This document shows, in pieces, positions 1-10,827 of a stretch of 52,500 nt of DNA. Position numbers and translations under genes: made by a program. Position 1 is the first letter of the stretch, and each line of letters begins with the position of its first letter. The notes below the pieces were generated by a model. The model had not been told where the DNA came from. It worked only from the letters and a program-made list of their open reading frames with translations, and ran no database searches. Origin of the DNA: Symbiodinium natans. Taxonomy: Eukaryota > Sar > Dinophyceae > Suessiales > Symbiodiniaceae. The stretch is taken from assembly GCA_905221605.1 (NCBI GenBank), contig CAJNDS010001702.1, positions 565,434 to 617,933 of the forward strand, written 5' to 3'.

Positions 1-2
1 AA

Positions 3-113
3 ACTCGTGAGACTTGCGAATGGCAGACGTCCAGCACCCTGTTGGAGAGACCCGCGAAGGAGCGAGGAAAGGAGTCCAAGCTCGCCGAGCTCCTCGAGCA
101 GTTACCGCCGTGA
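3..113 (+). CDS. C-terminal or internal exon of a gene entering from the left (partial)
   Basis: An open frame runs from base 3 to a TGA at 111-113. It reads like real coding sequence and ends in a charged helix (KESKLAELLEQLPP). The 5' part lies outside the window. A GT at 101-102 inside the frame (ctcgagca|gttacc) could be a donor, in which case this is an internal exon. The family is not recognised. The two overlapping longer frames here have poorer composition and were not called. Confidence 0.35.
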   Translation, partial: TRETCEWQTSSTLLERPAKERGKESKLAELLEQLPP

Positions 114-410
114 TGCCGAAGGCATGGAGAAAGATAACATCATGTCATCCCATCCCGCCTATGACTTCAAGCCCCCCTTCTGCCGCGCCCCAAGGCAAAC
201 TCACAAAGACCTCTGCCGCATGCTCTGCAGGTCACCTGGTCATGGGCGCTGGCGCCGTCATCAGCTCTCCAGGCGCTATTCTGCCATGCCCTAGATAAAC
301 TCAACCCTCGGCCCTATAAGCCCTACAAACCCTCCACGCTCAACCAAGCCAGGCCAGCACTGCAGCGAGCGAGGGCCCGGATTCAGCCCCGCACCAGAGG
401 TTGAGCTTAT

Positions 411-491
411 GAAGAAGGCCTACCTTCAAGAACAGACCCCCAAATAGTAGGATTTGCTTTTCACCAGGACCATAAGGACCCCAATAAGGTA
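411..491 (+). repeat. Copy of an element related to intron 1 of the ABC transporter
   Basis: The stretch with ACCCCCAAATAGTAGGATTT and GACCCCAATAAGGTAC resembles the interior of the 2574-2695 intron, which has ACCCCCCAAACAGTAGAATT and GACCCCAATAAAATAC in the same order. The two differ by a few substitutions and an indel of about ten bases. This suggests a dispersed intron-like element. The rest of 114-520 holds no gene I can support; 501-524 is a short decayed C-type (CCCTAAA) tract. Confidence 0.5.
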
Positions 492-520
492 CGCCTATAT
501 CAAACCCTAAGCCCTAAACC

Positions 521-868
521 CTGAACTACATCCTCGGTGATGTTGGCAAGCTGGTGCCAGTGAACATCGCCCGAGGTGGCGCGGATTGGTCGAAGCCTCG
601 CGCCAACTACACCTGCACGGTCTCGTCCACGAAGACCCACGCCTCGCAAATGTAGTTCTTGCTCGATGATGGCGGCCTCAGGTGGATCGATTGTCTGGGA
701 ACTCCAGCGTTTACTCGAGCTGAGCAGGAGGTGGACGTTCGGAGACGATTGTCTGGTCTGGCTGGCGAAGGCAAGCCTGTTCAGTTTGGCATGCTGTTTG
801 ACGGATGGCCAGCCACAACAACCTTCATCTGGAGCGTGCCGAAGCCATTGATGGTTTCTGAGCATTGA
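521..868 (+). CDS. Coding region of unknown function with one in-frame stop
   Basis: One frame is open from about 521 to a TGA at 866-868 except for a single TAG at 653-655. Both halves have strong coding character (for example LVPVNIARGGADWSKPRANY before the stop and FDGWPATTTFIWSVPKPLM after it). The stop could be a sequencing error, a pseudogene lesion, or lie in a very short intron: a GT at 652-653 and an AG in front of 'gtggatcg' would remove 30 bases and keep the frame, but 30 bases is unusually short. A short C-type tract lies just upstream (501-524). No domain recognised. 869-1193 downstream holds nothing I can call. Confidence 0.4.
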
Positions 869-1193
869 AGTTGCTGGACGTGTTCTGCAGCCTCGCAAAA
901 AAGTTTCTGCAGGCTTTGCTCCCGTGCTTGCCCTGCGCTCCCCGCGTCCGTTCAAGCAGTCGGGGCTTGGGTGCATGGAGTTCAGGGGCGACAATATCAG
1001 CAGAAATTAGCAGCAAAAACGCAACAGCAGGAGCAAATCATGCCTCAGCTTCTGCCAGCCGCATGCTCAAGTACCCTTTGACTTCGCAATTTCACCATCG
1101 GGAAGCATGTTAGTTTGGGTTGAAGGATGTTGATGGTTAAGGAGGTGAGTTGAAGATCAGAACTTTGAAGTTACGTAGGAAGAACACACGACA

Positions 1194-4100
1194 TTGAAGT
1201 TGTCATGTCGGATCCCTATCTTTTATGTGATGATGCCGCAGCGTTTTGCTCAAGCTCCATCCCCAGGTTCTGGGCCCCCCCAAGACCTTGGGGCACAGTT
1301 GATGGCAAGCACTTCCGCTCTGGAAGCTGTGAAAGAGGATGCCGACGACATGATACAGGACACCAGCGAGGTGCCGAAACCCAAGGCCAAGATCCAACCC
1401 GCCTCGATGTGCAAGCTCTTCTCGATGATGGATGCTGCTGAGGTGTCGGTGCTGCTGATCGGATGCGTGGGAGCCATTGGGAATGGCCTGTCGCAGCCCT
1501 TGATGTGCATCGTTTTCGGAGACCTCATCGATGGCATGGGTGAAGGTACAGGCGGCGCCGAGTCAATCGATGCCGAGCAGATGCAGGCCGCGATGGGTGC
1601 GATGATGGCGAAGATGGAGGAGCTTTGCATCACCATGATGCTCGTAGGCGCAGCTGCGACCTTGGCTGCGGGACTACAGGGGTGCTGTTTCAAAGTCTTT
1701 GCCGAGAAGCAAGCCTTCAAGTTACGCGTGCTCTATTTTGATTCCGTGCTCCACCAGGATGTGTCCTGGTACGACACGATGGAGGTTGCAGCATTGCCTG
1801 CTGAGATCAACGATGACCTGGAGAAGATTCAGGATGCTTTAGGAGACAAGTTCGGAAACGGAGTCATGTCCATTGCTGCGTTCATTGGCGGCTTTGGTTG
1901 CGCCTTCGGAATGGGTTGGCTCATCGCACTTGTGATGTGCTCCACTTTGCCTTTCATGGGCGTTGGGGCTGCGATCATGGGACAGGCCGTCCAGGAGATC
2001 CAGAACGAGTCGCAGAGCTGGTATGCCAAGGCCTCCGCTGTTGTGGAGGAGTGCCTCCATGCCATGCGCACCGTGGTGGCCTTCGGTGGAGAGCACCGGG
2101 AGATAAAGAAGTTCGCGGCCGCCGTGGTCGAGACCCGCCGCGGGGGTGTCAAGAACGGCTTCAAGGTCGGGGCAGGCTTGGGCTACACCATGATGGTCAT
2201 GTACCTGGGATACGGCTTGGCCTCTTGGTTCGGCATGACCCTGCGGTACAACGACGAGATCAACCCAGCCACCGGCAAGCCTTGGGAGCCGGGCCTTATC
2301 TTGGCCATCTTCTTCTGCATCTTTGTCGGCAGCTTCATGATCGGGAACCTGGACCCAAGCCTGAAGGCCATGAAAGCCGCCCAGAGCGCCGCAGGGCGGT
2401 TCTTCTCAGTGGTGGAGCACATGCCCACGATCCAGTGCCGCACGGAGGACCAGCGCTGGGACGTCACCGGCATCGAGAAGTTCGAGTTTCAGGCCGTGCA
2501 CTTCACCTACCCGGCCCGACCCGACGTCAAGGTCCTGAGCGGCCTCTCCCTGTCCATCCAGCGTGGGCAAAAGGTGGGAGTTTACGAAAATAAGGGACCC
2601 CTAGAATGGACCCCCCAAACAGTAGAATTCCCTTCCAATAAAGACCCCAATAAAATACCCCCCCCCTCCCCATTTCGGAACCCCCCTAGCAAAAGGTTGC
2701 GGTGGTCGGTGAGTCTGGCTCCGGCAAGTCCACCGTCATGGCGCTCCTGGAGCGCTTCTACGATCCGGACTCCGGAGCCGTACTTGTGAATGGCCAGGAC
2801 ATGAGAAGCTTCAAGGTCTCCGCGCTCCGAAAGTGCATCGGTTATGTGGGGCAGGAGCCCGTGCTTTTTGCCAGCTCCATCCGCCACAACATCATGCAGG
2901 GCAACCCTTCCGCCAGTAGGGACGACTTCGTCAGGGCCTGCGCAGATGCGCAGCTGGGTTTCGTGGACGCCTTGCCAGAGAGGTACGACACCTTTGTGGG
3001 CAGCGGAGGCAGCCAGCTGTCGGGAGGCCAGAAGCAGCGCATCGCCATCGCCCGGGCCTTGCTGAAGAAGGCTTCCTTCCTTTTCTTGGATGAGGCGACC
3101 AGCGCCCTGGACAACACGTCGGAGAAGATGATCCAAGACACGATCGACAGCATCAGTGCCAACACTCCTGAGGGTTTGGGTATCGTGAATATCGCTCACC
3201 GCCTCAGCACGGTGCGCAACTCTGACCTTATTCACGTGCTCAGCCGCGGCAAGTTGGTGGAACAGGGCAGCCATGCCTTCCTGATGGAGAAGAAGGGCAC
3301 CTACTACGCCCTGGTTGCAGCGCAGGAGTCTTGCCACGAGGAAAGCGAGGACGTGTCCCCAGCACCCCAAGATCTCCAGGCTCAAGTCAGGCGAGGCTCC
3401 TCTCATTCCGAGGAGTGTGAGATCCAGCGAGTGAAGCGGGAGAAGGAGGCGGAAGCAGAGCGGGAGAAAGAGATCGTCAAGGGATACAAGGTTCCCATGG
3501 GCCGACTCTTGAGTTACAACAGGCCTGAGTGGCCCTTCTTTGTTCCCGCGATCTTGGGTGCCATGGTGGATGGCGCGGCCAATCCCGTGTGCACCGTTGC
3601 ACTCGTGGGCTCGATGAAGGCCTTCTTCAAGCCGGACAAGGAGGAGATGAGGGCCGACTTGGAGATGATGGCCCTTACCTTCGTCCTCGTGGGTGTCGCT
3701 GCCCTCCTGGGCTCCACCCTCTCGCACGGCTGCTTCTCCATCCTCGGCGAGGCCATGACGCAGCGCCTGCGCGTGGCGATCCTCACGGGCATGTTCCGTC
3801 AAGAGGCCGCCGGGGGGGATGTGACAGTCCCTGCTGCTTCATGGGTGCTGCAACTGTAGCCTGCAGGGGTTGTAATTTCATCTGAAGGCCGCTTAGCTTT
3901 ATAGCTGCTCATGAACCTCTCAGTAGCTCTTGAGCGCCGTTTTAGGGATACTTAAAAATCAGTCAGGTGGGCTTCCACGATGATCCGAGCAACACCCCTG
4001 GCATGCTCTCCAAAGCTTTGGAGCTCTGGGCATTCCGCGTGGCGGTGCTGTGCAAGTCCATCCAGGCCAAGGCCGCCGCGATGAGCTCCCTGGTCGTTGG

Positions 4101-5504
4101 GCTCGTGATTGCCTTCGTCTACTGCTGGCAGATGTCCCTGGTGATGTTGGCCTCCATCCCCATCATGATCGCAGCAAGTGCCCTTCAGTGGCTGGTGCTG
4201 CTCGGTGCGTCGAAGAATGAGAATCAGAACATCACAAATGCCAACCAAATCGTGGTGGACTCCGTCATGAACGCGCGCACGGTGCAGGCCTTGTGTGTGG
4301 AGAAGAACCTCGTTCACATGTACGTGGGCTGGGTCGAAAAATCCCTGGTGGGCATGTGGAGGCGCAGCCTCCTCGCCGGAATAGGCTTCGGCGTCTCCAA
4401 CGGCATCTTCTTCTTCATCATGGCCGGGGGCTTCTACGTCGCCTCCCTTCTGATCAAGGAGAGCATCGCAGACTTCGAAGGCGTGATGATGGCCTTCATG
4501 GGCATCTTCTACGCCGGCATGGGGGCTGGCCAGGCCGCGGTGATGGTGGGCGATGCCACGAAGGCCAAGGTTGCCTGTCACGACCTCTTTCAGCTCATGG
4601 ACCGTGTCTCTGCCATCGATGGCCTTGAGCCGGCGGCGACAGCCGCGACGCCTCAGAAGCTGGAGGCCGGCCGCCTGGAGTTCCGCGACGTGAAGTTCTT
4701 CTACCCTTTCCGGCCGGGGGTCTTGGTGCTCAAAGGCACCAGCTTCAGTATCTCCCCAGGACAGTCGGTGGGCCTGGTCGGCCCTTCCGGCGGTGGCAAG
4801 AGCACGGTCATGTCCCTGATCCAGCGCTTCTATGATCCTCAGGAGGGCCAGATCCTCATTGGCGCTGACCATGTGCCCCTGAGCGCTGTCAACATCCGGT
4901 GGTGGCGTCGCCAGATTGGCTTTGTCGGGCAGGAGCCCATCCTCTTCAACACCACCGTGCGGGCCAACATCATGTACGGCCTGGCGGAAGGCGCCTTTTC
5001 CAGATTCTGTGTAGGTCAGTTGCGGCCCTCTAAGGGCTCCAGAGATTCGGTTTTCGTTGCTTGCAAAGTGGACCAAGCGCAGGTGAGTCTGTCAGCGATG
5101 AGTACGTCAGCCAGTGTGAGAAGATTTCAAACTTGGCGTTCTTGTACAAGAACGGCAACAATGGCCTGGAGACGGAGGTGGGACCCCGAGGCAGCCGCCT
5201 TTCGGGTGGACAGAAGCAGCGCGTGGCGATTTGCAGGGCGCTCATGCGCAATCCGCCGGTGTTGCTGTTGGACGAGGCCACCAGCGCCCTTGACACGCAG
5301 AGCGAAGCCCTAGTGCAGCAAGCTCTCGAAGCGGCACGCGAGGGGCGCACCTCCTTCGCCATTGCACATCGGCTGTCCACCATCCAAGGGTGTGATGTCA
5401 TTCTCGTCAACGCCGACGGCCGCGTGGTGGAGCGCGGGAGCCACGAAGAGTTGATGGCTTTGAAGGGCGTGTACTACAACCTGCAGATGCAGGCGCAAAG
5501 GTGA
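1194..5504 (+). CDS. Full-size ABC transporter, ABCB (MDR/P-glycoprotein-like) subfamily, four exons
   Basis: The proposed exons 1194-2573, 2696-3805, 3967-4990 and 5083-5504 join in phase to 1311 residues, close to the usual ~1280 for a full ABCB exporter. Order is TMD1-NBD1-TMD2-NBD2. NBD1 has Walker [10 protein letters not shown] (465-473), signature LSGGQ (568-572), Walker B FLFLDE (588-593) and H-loop His 628. NBD2 has Walker [10 protein letters not shown] (1102-1110), LSGGQ (1211-1215), Walker B with Asp1235/Glu1236 and H-loop His 1267. Both ATP sites therefore look intact. By family, it should be an ATP-driven membrane exporter; the substrate cannot be told. Each exon break falls inside a conserved block (before Walker A; in the MFRQEVGFHDD stretch; after the NBD2 Q-loop), which fixes the junctions. 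The start is uncertain: Met37 at 1302 is a good alternative, because a possible relict spliced leader overlaps the first 20 codons. The transcription unit is free of TTTAGGG tracts, unlike genes to the right. Confidence 0.93.
1235..1254 (+). other. Candidate relict spliced-leader sequence
   Basis: These 20 bases align with the conserved 22-nt dinoflagellate spliced leader at 18 of 22 columns, with two one-base gaps and two mismatches, and include the exact 3' end CTCAAG and the TTTTG core. They lie 47 bases upstream of the ATG at 1302. Relict leaders are known at the 5' ends of dinoflagellate genes that passed through an mRNA intermediate. The gaps make chance similarity possible. Confidence 0.45.
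2574..2695 (+). other. Intron 1 of the ABC transporter (122 bp, GT-AG, 9-bp direct repeat at ends)
   Basis: Removing it restores [26 protein letters not shown] occurs at both junctions (2567-2575 and 2689-2697), so the exact splice point is ambiguous within the repeat. A direct repeat of this kind is what a target-site duplication from an inserted intron would leave. The interior is C-rich and related to 411-491. Confidence 0.85.
3806..3966 (+). other. Intron 2 of the ABC transporter (161 bp, GC-AG)
   Basis: The unspliced frame hits a stop at about 3859. Joining 3805 to 3967 gives [14 protein letters not shown], the usual ABCB sequence at this point. The donor is GC and the acceptor is TCAG|G. 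Confidence 0.85.
4991..5082 (+). other. Intron 3 of the ABC transporter (92 bp, GC-AG)
   Basis: Joining 4990 to 5083 gives [15 protein letters not shown], restoring the frame between the NBD2 Q-loop and signature. The donor is GC and the acceptor is GCAG|G. Phase is 1. Confidence 0.85.
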
Positions 5505-6268
5505 GCAGAGGTGACCAGGCACCGTGGCGCAAACAATGCGACAAGAAGCGGGATTTGTGTATGCCGGTGCCCGTCCTCAGTTGAAAATCCCTGGAATGAT
5601 GGACCACAAAGGTGCACGAACTCATCTTTCAACAGCTGCTAAGCAGCTGTGGGCACCTGAAGTTCGTGAGAGGATTGCTATTTTTGATTTGTGCTAGGCT
5701 TGTAATTCGTTTTGGCGCTTCTCTGAAGATTTTACAAGCCCCGGGTGGCATGTACCCATTGGCATACACGCAACAATGTGCCACTCTTTTGAGAAGCGCC
5801 TGGAATGTGTGCTATCAACATAGTCATACATGCATTGCATTTTTGTGGCAGCATTTCGCTGTGCCGCTCGTCGGAGATGCATTTCGTTCACTGTCTCTAC
5901 GCCCCTGCGCCTGCTGGTATGGCACATACAGATGGTAAGTATGCCAGCGGCAAGGCCCGGGGACAAATTGCCTTCCTGGTTCGCAAGGCTTTGTGGAGTA
6001 ACTTCTTGGCCTCCTGCCATCCCCTGCCGGTTACCGGTTTGAAGCCTCTTAAACGCAAGGCGTTTTGAGAGGTCTCCTTTTGTACAGAATCTTAACGCTG
6101 CAGGCAGGGTGGCCAGTAGGCGGTGCAGCAGACATCGGCAACGTGGGAACCATGAGCCTTCCGGAGCCAAAAGGGCCTAAGGGCCAGGCCTTCCTTTGCG
6201 CAGATCCTGTCTAATGAAGTCGAACACCTACAGTCTAACAGTTTGACCAAAACTGATGTGGGCTGGCT
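5505..6268. other. Intergenic stretch, nothing recognised
   Basis: Between the transporter stop and the methyltransferase-like gene. It contains several open frames of about 100 codons with no convincing coding composition, and no telomere-like tract, RNA gene or clear repeat. Confidence 0.5.
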
Positions 6269-7600
6269 GTGTCAAGTAGCATCAGAAACATCATCTGGCG
6301 ACATCATCTTGCTGGCGGCTCACTCGGCACAGTGTGTAGATGGAAGACATCGGTGAGGGTTCAAAGTGGCCGCTGGCTCACCGAAGCGGTTGCCATGTCG
6401 GTACAAGTGGAGTTCTCCTGCTTTAAGTGCGGGCGTCATCTCCAAACAGCATGGCCGATGACGGCTGGCCTGCTGTGGCCCCTCTCGTATCGTTGGAGCT
6501 GTTGGAAGTGTGAGTTCGGCTGCCGCTACATGCTGTTTCTGAAACGGGCTGCCCTTGTGTACACGGTCTGCTTGCACGGGGAGAACTGGCGACCCGTAGT
6601 GGGAGCAAAGACGCGCGACGTGCGCTTCAACGTGCGTGAAGAAGGTACAGCCAAACGCGAAGCAGCCAGGAGCAAAGACAGCAAGGTCAGTCCTGTGGAG
6701 CTTTTCCTTCAGCTCCATGCCAGCACCCTCGAGGCCCTCTTGCTTGGTCTTCTGCCGCGTCTGGGTCCCATCGATGAAGGCCAGTCCTCGGCGCTAAAGG
6801 CGGAGCTCACGGCTTCCACGCGCCACGGGGCCCTGGCATCGGAGGCCAAGATCGGCTTTGCTGCCCCTGGCGCGCGGGCGGGATACACGCGGCAGCGCCT
6901 GGGCTCCCGCAGCCGGCAGTTGGGCGCCCTCTTGGCAGAGCCGTCTGCAAGCCAGCTTCTTCTCAAAGGAGTGGAGGGTACCCTGTCCGTTGCATCCGTG
7001 GGAGGCGGCCCAGGAGAGACGGTCGTTTCACTGGCTCTTCTGAGATCTTTGCTGGGCTCCTTTGATCTCAACATAGCTGTGCTGGACTTGGAACCAGGTT
7101 GGAGCGATTGCGTAGATGCTTTGTCCGTTGGCTGCACTTGCGGATCCCGTAGCTTCGTGCCCGATACAGGCTAGAACCCTCCTGCCTATGCCCTAGAACT
7201 GCCTGTAGCTGTTAAGAAACCAAGGTCAGAGGAGCTTGTCAACCTGGGTCTGCTGACTACACAGGACCGAGTTTGGTTTGGATCGGCCGACATAACTAAG
7301 AGCCTCGAAAGCAAAGTCAACGACTCGTTGTCCTGCGAGTCCTGGGACCTCATCGTCTTTTCTTTTGTGCTCGTGGAGAATGCACGTTCTCTGCAAGACG
7401 ACAATTATCGCTTTCTCCATGAAGTCTTTGCTAGGCTCCGGGTGGGTGCCTGCTGTATTGTACTGGATTCCTCTCAGAAGCTGCATGTGCACTTGCAAGA
7501 TGTTGGGCGCGCCTATGGCCTACAACAGCAAGGATTAGCACTTCCAGCTGCTCTTGGTGGTAACATGCCTTCGAACTGTCTCTTTCTGCTGAAGACGTGA
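6269..7600 (+). CDS. Class I SAM-dependent methyltransferase-like protein, two exons
   Basis: Exon 1 ends near 7126 with VASVGGGPGET (about 241-251), a typical glycine-rich SAM-binding motif I, followed by AVLDLEPGW, where Asp273/Glu275 would fit the acidic post-I position. The same frame then meets a TAG at 7172-7174, but from about 7217 it resumes with DLIVFSFVLVENA and RLRVGACCIVLDSSQKL, a plausible motif IV strand and a following core strand. A 90-base intron at 7127-7216 (GT-AG, phase 0) would remove the stop and give about 413 residues. The substrate (protein, RNA or small molecule) cannot be told. The N-terminal 140 residues are not recognised and the true start may be a later Met, for example 6395. 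Other acceptors a few bases away are possible. Family assignment is from the motif pattern alone. Confidence 0.7.
7127..7216 (+). other. Proposed intron of the methyltransferase-like gene
   Basis: It starts GTTGGC and ends GTTAAG. It contains the in-frame TAG at 7172-7174. Both flanks continue the same fold in the same frame. Exact ends are uncertain by some bases. Confidence 0.55.
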
Positions 7601-7865
7601 CAGAGTGTCGAAAAGTGGCCAGGGCCGGAGTTGAGGGCATGGTGCCTCCCTGCATGGTTCGCAACCAAACAGAAGTCACGCCAGTCACTAGGCATGATCA
7701 TGCAGGCAGTAGCGCCCGGAGCTGCGAAAGGGATGAAACCTTAAACTTTAAACATCTTTAAACCCTAAACCTGAGTTACAGGGACTGCCTGGGAGCCCTG
7801 AAGGCAGCTTCCCTGTGCTTGTCAGACCCTTCCCACGAATTCCGTGCTAGGAAACTTGCAAACAT

Positions 7866-8273
7866 TTGCAAACCCACGAATTCCCACGAGGTTCGGTCTG
7901 GTTCTTGACCATTGTGAAGGCTTGCGTTGGAATAAACGGACTTGGCAGAGGTGAGGCGCTGATTTACTGTCACTTGTTCAAGCCAGGCCCAGCGATTGGG
8001 GTTCGTGGGCTCGAATTTTTTTCGAGTGCTTTGGCCATGCCAGAGCTGTTTGTGGCAAGGGACCATGTGGATCGGGAGCTGGAGAAACTGCGGCGCGAGA
8101 TCAGCGAGCTCAGAGGGGAGCTGAAGCTTCACCTCGAGACGCTTGGGGCCGGTGTCATCATTGTGGAGATGTTGACCGACTCTGATTTCGAGATTCCTGA
8201 GGAAGAAGTGCCTCAAGGCGAGGCCAAGCTGCAGGAGACATGTGCCCAGAATTTCGACTCGGTTCGGGGTTGA
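7866..8273 (+). CDS. Hypothetical protein with a charged coiled-coil segment
   Basis: The open frame of about 135 codons has no early ATG; the first in-frame codons follow a TTG, so the 5' end may be an acceptor instead. Its middle, RDHVDRELEKLRREISELRG, has heptad-like spacing and should form a coiled coil. The C-terminal third is acidic. Stop at 8271-8273. No family recognised. A 12-bp direct repeat CCCACGAATTCC lies just upstream and at its start. Confidence 0.45.
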   Translation: MQTHEFPRGSVWFLTIVKACVGINGLGRGEALIYCHLFKPGPAIGVRGLEFFSSALAMPELFVARDHVDRELEKLRREISELRGELKLHLETLGAGVIIVEMLTDSDFEIPEEEVPQGEAKLQETCAQNFDSVRG

Positions 8274-8403
8274 AGGTTCCGGGTTTCCAGCCCCAAAACC
8301 CCCCAAAGCCGCCTACACGCTATTCTCTAGCCCTGTGCAGAAGACGCCCCAAACCCTAAACCCCGCCGCTGAAAACCTCCCTCATTTGCCCCAAACAAAC
8401 CCT

Positions 8404-8526
8404 CCCTAAACCCTAAACCCTAAACCCTAAACCCTAAACCCTAAACCCTAAACCCTAAACCCTAAACCCTAAACCCTAAACCCTAAACCCTAAACCCTAA
8501 ACCCCAAACCCCAAACCCTAAACCCT
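8404..8526 (-). repeat. Telomere-type tract, (CCCTAAA)n on + strand
   Basis: About 17 head-to-tail copies, nearly perfect, with a few CCCCAAA variants at the end. It marks the beginning of the tract-rich part of the window. Confidence 0.97.
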
Positions 8527-8548
8527 GATTCCAGTCCAAAAAACAACA

Positions 8549-8675
8549 CCCTAAACCCTAAACCCTAAACCCTAAACCCTAAACCCTAATCCCTAAACCC
8601 TAAACCCTAAACCCTGAACCCTAAACCCTAAACCCTAAACCCTAAACCCTGAACCCTGAACCCTAAACCCTAAAC
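8549..8675 (-). repeat. Telomere-type tract, (CCCTAAA)n on + strand
   Basis: About 18 copies with scattered CCCTGAA variants. It lies just upstream of the exon-like island at 8698. Confidence 0.97.
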
Positions 8676-8697
8676 GCCTCTGTGGCCGGGCTTACAG

Positions 8698-8760
8698 CTG
8701 ATTTTCCGCGGTGCCACGACGCCCGCCGTCCATGTCCCGTGCTCCCGCAGCTCCATGCAG
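8698..8760 (+). CDS. Candidate exon (21 codons), unknown protein
   Basis: TTACAG acceptor, then 21 open codons (LIFRGATTPAVHVPCSRSSM...), then a GT donor (gcag|gttggg). It sits between a C-type tract upstream and a G-type tract downstream. Confidence 0.4.
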
Positions 8761-8800
8761 GTTGGGGGCGCGAGTCCTGGGTTCAATTTTTTTTTTGTAG

Positions 8801-8879
8801 GTTTAGGGTTTCGGGTTTAGGGTTTAGGGTTTAGGGTCTAGGGTTTAGGGTTTAGGGTTTAGGGTTTAGGGTCTTAGGG
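8801..8879 (+). repeat. Telomere-type tract, (TTTAGGG)n
   Basis: About 11 copies, some with TCTAGGG or TTTCGGG changes. It follows the 8698-8760 exon candidate. Decayed G-type sequence continues to about 9060. Confidence 0.95.
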
Positions 8880-10200
8880 CTTTTTAAAGGGTTAGGGTCT
8901 AGGGCTTTTCTTAGAGCTTGGGGGGCTGAATAGGGTTCGGGTTTAGGGCGGACATGGTTTGCAGGAGGGCTTGTTAGTTTTGCAGTTGCGGGTTTCAGTT
9001 TTGCCTTGAGGTTTAGGGGGCTATGTAGGGGGTAGGGAAGGCCTTTCAGAATGTTTTGGGGGCTTCGTGAGCCTTTTTGAAGGGAGGGGACTTGGGATGA
9101 TAGCTATCATCCCCCATAGCTTGTTCTCCTCTTAGTCAACCGAAGACACGTAAGCCTCTAAGTTTTTGGGGCACGCGTGAGCTGCCGTGAGCGAAGCCAT
9201 AAGTTGTTGGGTTGACTGTCATGCCGTGCTTGCTTGTGAAATTTTGGGGTGAGTCAGCTGTTCACGTGGACAGTTTTTGGATTGTGGGCTTACATAGGCT
9301 TTGGGGCGGTGTGAGGAGGGATGTTGGGTTTAGGACTTCAGGCTTCTGGCGCTCATCGGCTCGCAGGAAGTTTGTGCAATCCCATGCACGTTTCACAGCT
9401 GCATGTTCTAGGAGTGTGTATGTAGCCCTGGAGCCCTAAATCCTGAGCCTGCATCTATACATCCTAAAAGCATTGGAGGCGCACACTTGAGGTCTTCTTC
9501 TAATCCAGTGGGCGGGGGTTTGTTGAGTTTGCTGGGTTGCCGTGGCGATATTTTTGCAGGTATGTTTACAGCCTCCCACCAGGCCCTCTTCACGCGCCCA
9601 GCCTAGTGACAAGGCGCAAGGAGTGCCTTCCCCCCCTTTGAGTGGCCCATCGTTATTTAATGCCCACAGCTACAGCAAGCGGAAGCATGAACATCAAGTA
9701 AACTGCCGCGTAGTCACTGGTGGACCGCACGTCTATGCTCAACACTCGAAACCCCTAAGTCCTTCGACTGCGCCAACCCGCGCTCCATCCCTTTCTCTTC
9801 TGTTGGTAAACGCTCCCTGGGGTTGGGACAGCCTCCACACTCTCCCCTTCCCTCCAAGAAATGCACACCTCACACTCCAAACATCGCGGAGCTTGTTCAT
9901 GTAGCCTTTGCGGTATACATCCCCAAGCATCATCGAGCATCATCGGGTAAGCATACGAAGAGCATCTCTTCTTCAAACCCTGAGCGATTTCTATCTCGAA
10001 ACATGCCTCAGCCCAGCGGAATTCCAGCCCCAGCTTCCCTACGGGCGGAAGGGGGCGCAGGAGGGCGAGGGTAAATCCTCACCGCCCCGACCCTGCCTGG
10101 CGACCCCTGCACTCCGTCGGACCCCATCCGCGCTACAAGGACACGTGCTGTTCCTTACCCAGCCTTGTTAGCCTTGTTAACCCTTGCCTTATGTGATTGT
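8880..10200. other. Low-information stretch, mostly decayed G-type repeat and unassigned sequence
   Basis: No exon here could be supported. A perfect 20-bp palindrome lies at 9094-9113. Several frames of 60-120 codons exist but lack convincing composition. Confidence 0.4.
9094..9113. repeat. Perfect 20-bp palindrome
   Basis: GGGATGATAGCTATCATCCC equals its own reverse complement. It is isolated, with no matching element seen nearby. Confidence 0.95.
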
Positions 10201-10260
10201 GACCACGGAAATATTTCGGTGGAGCTGCCAGATCAGGCCTCCTTACCGGGTACTCATGAG
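10201..10260 (+). CDS. Candidate exon, unknown protein
   Basis: Twenty open codons (DHGNISVELPDQASLPGTHE) end at a GT donor (catgag|gtcaga). The acceptor is not clear. Confidence 0.3.
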
Positions 10261-10697
10261 GTCAGACCGCTCTCCCCCTCCCCCCCCCCCCCCCTTCCGT
10301 TGAAAAAGCAAAGCCGTGGGACGATGAACATGCCATTGGAAGGCCGAAGCCTTCAAGCTGGCAACGCCAATCCCTGAAGGGGGTAGTGGGGCGGGGTGAG
10401 GTTCGGCGCTTTCATCCGGAATTTGGAGTATAGCTTGGGCGCAAGCATCCCGAGCAACCCTAAGGAACCCAAGAACCCAAGAACCCAAGAACCCTAGACC
10501 CGAAACCCGAAACTTCGACAACCTCAGGACTTAAACTCCCAAACTCTGACTATGCAGAACGGCATTCTTACAAACCCTCAACCCCAATGTACCCAAACCC
10601 CAATGTGCCCTCCAGGCTTTAGGGTCTCAGAGGCTTTTTTAGGGTTTTTAGGGCTTTGTTTGATTTAAGGCTTTAGGGTTTAGTTCCCTGACTTCAG

Positions 10698-10809
10698 CCA
10701 ATGCACGTCCATGCCTTCCCATGGTTTTCGCTTCGCGCCCTTGGAGCGAGCCGGGGGGCTCCTGACGTCACTTGGGGCCATCGAGCCCGAGAATGCGCCC
10801 CTCGGCGCC
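10698..10809 (+). CDS. Candidate exon, unknown protein
   Basis: It follows an ACTTCAG acceptor. The frame contains GFRFAPLERAGGLLTSLGAI and EPENAPLGA, good amphipathic coding sequence. The 3' end is uncertain (GC near 10804). Here the G-type tract is upstream and the C-type downstream, the reverse of the usual order. Confidence 0.4.
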
Positions 10810-10827
10810 AGGGGTTCGGAACAGAGT

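Noticed and set aside
2582-5076. Long - strand frames opposite the ABC transporter (406 and 374 codons)
   Set aside because: Mirror frames of a well-supported + strand gene with complete ABC motifs.
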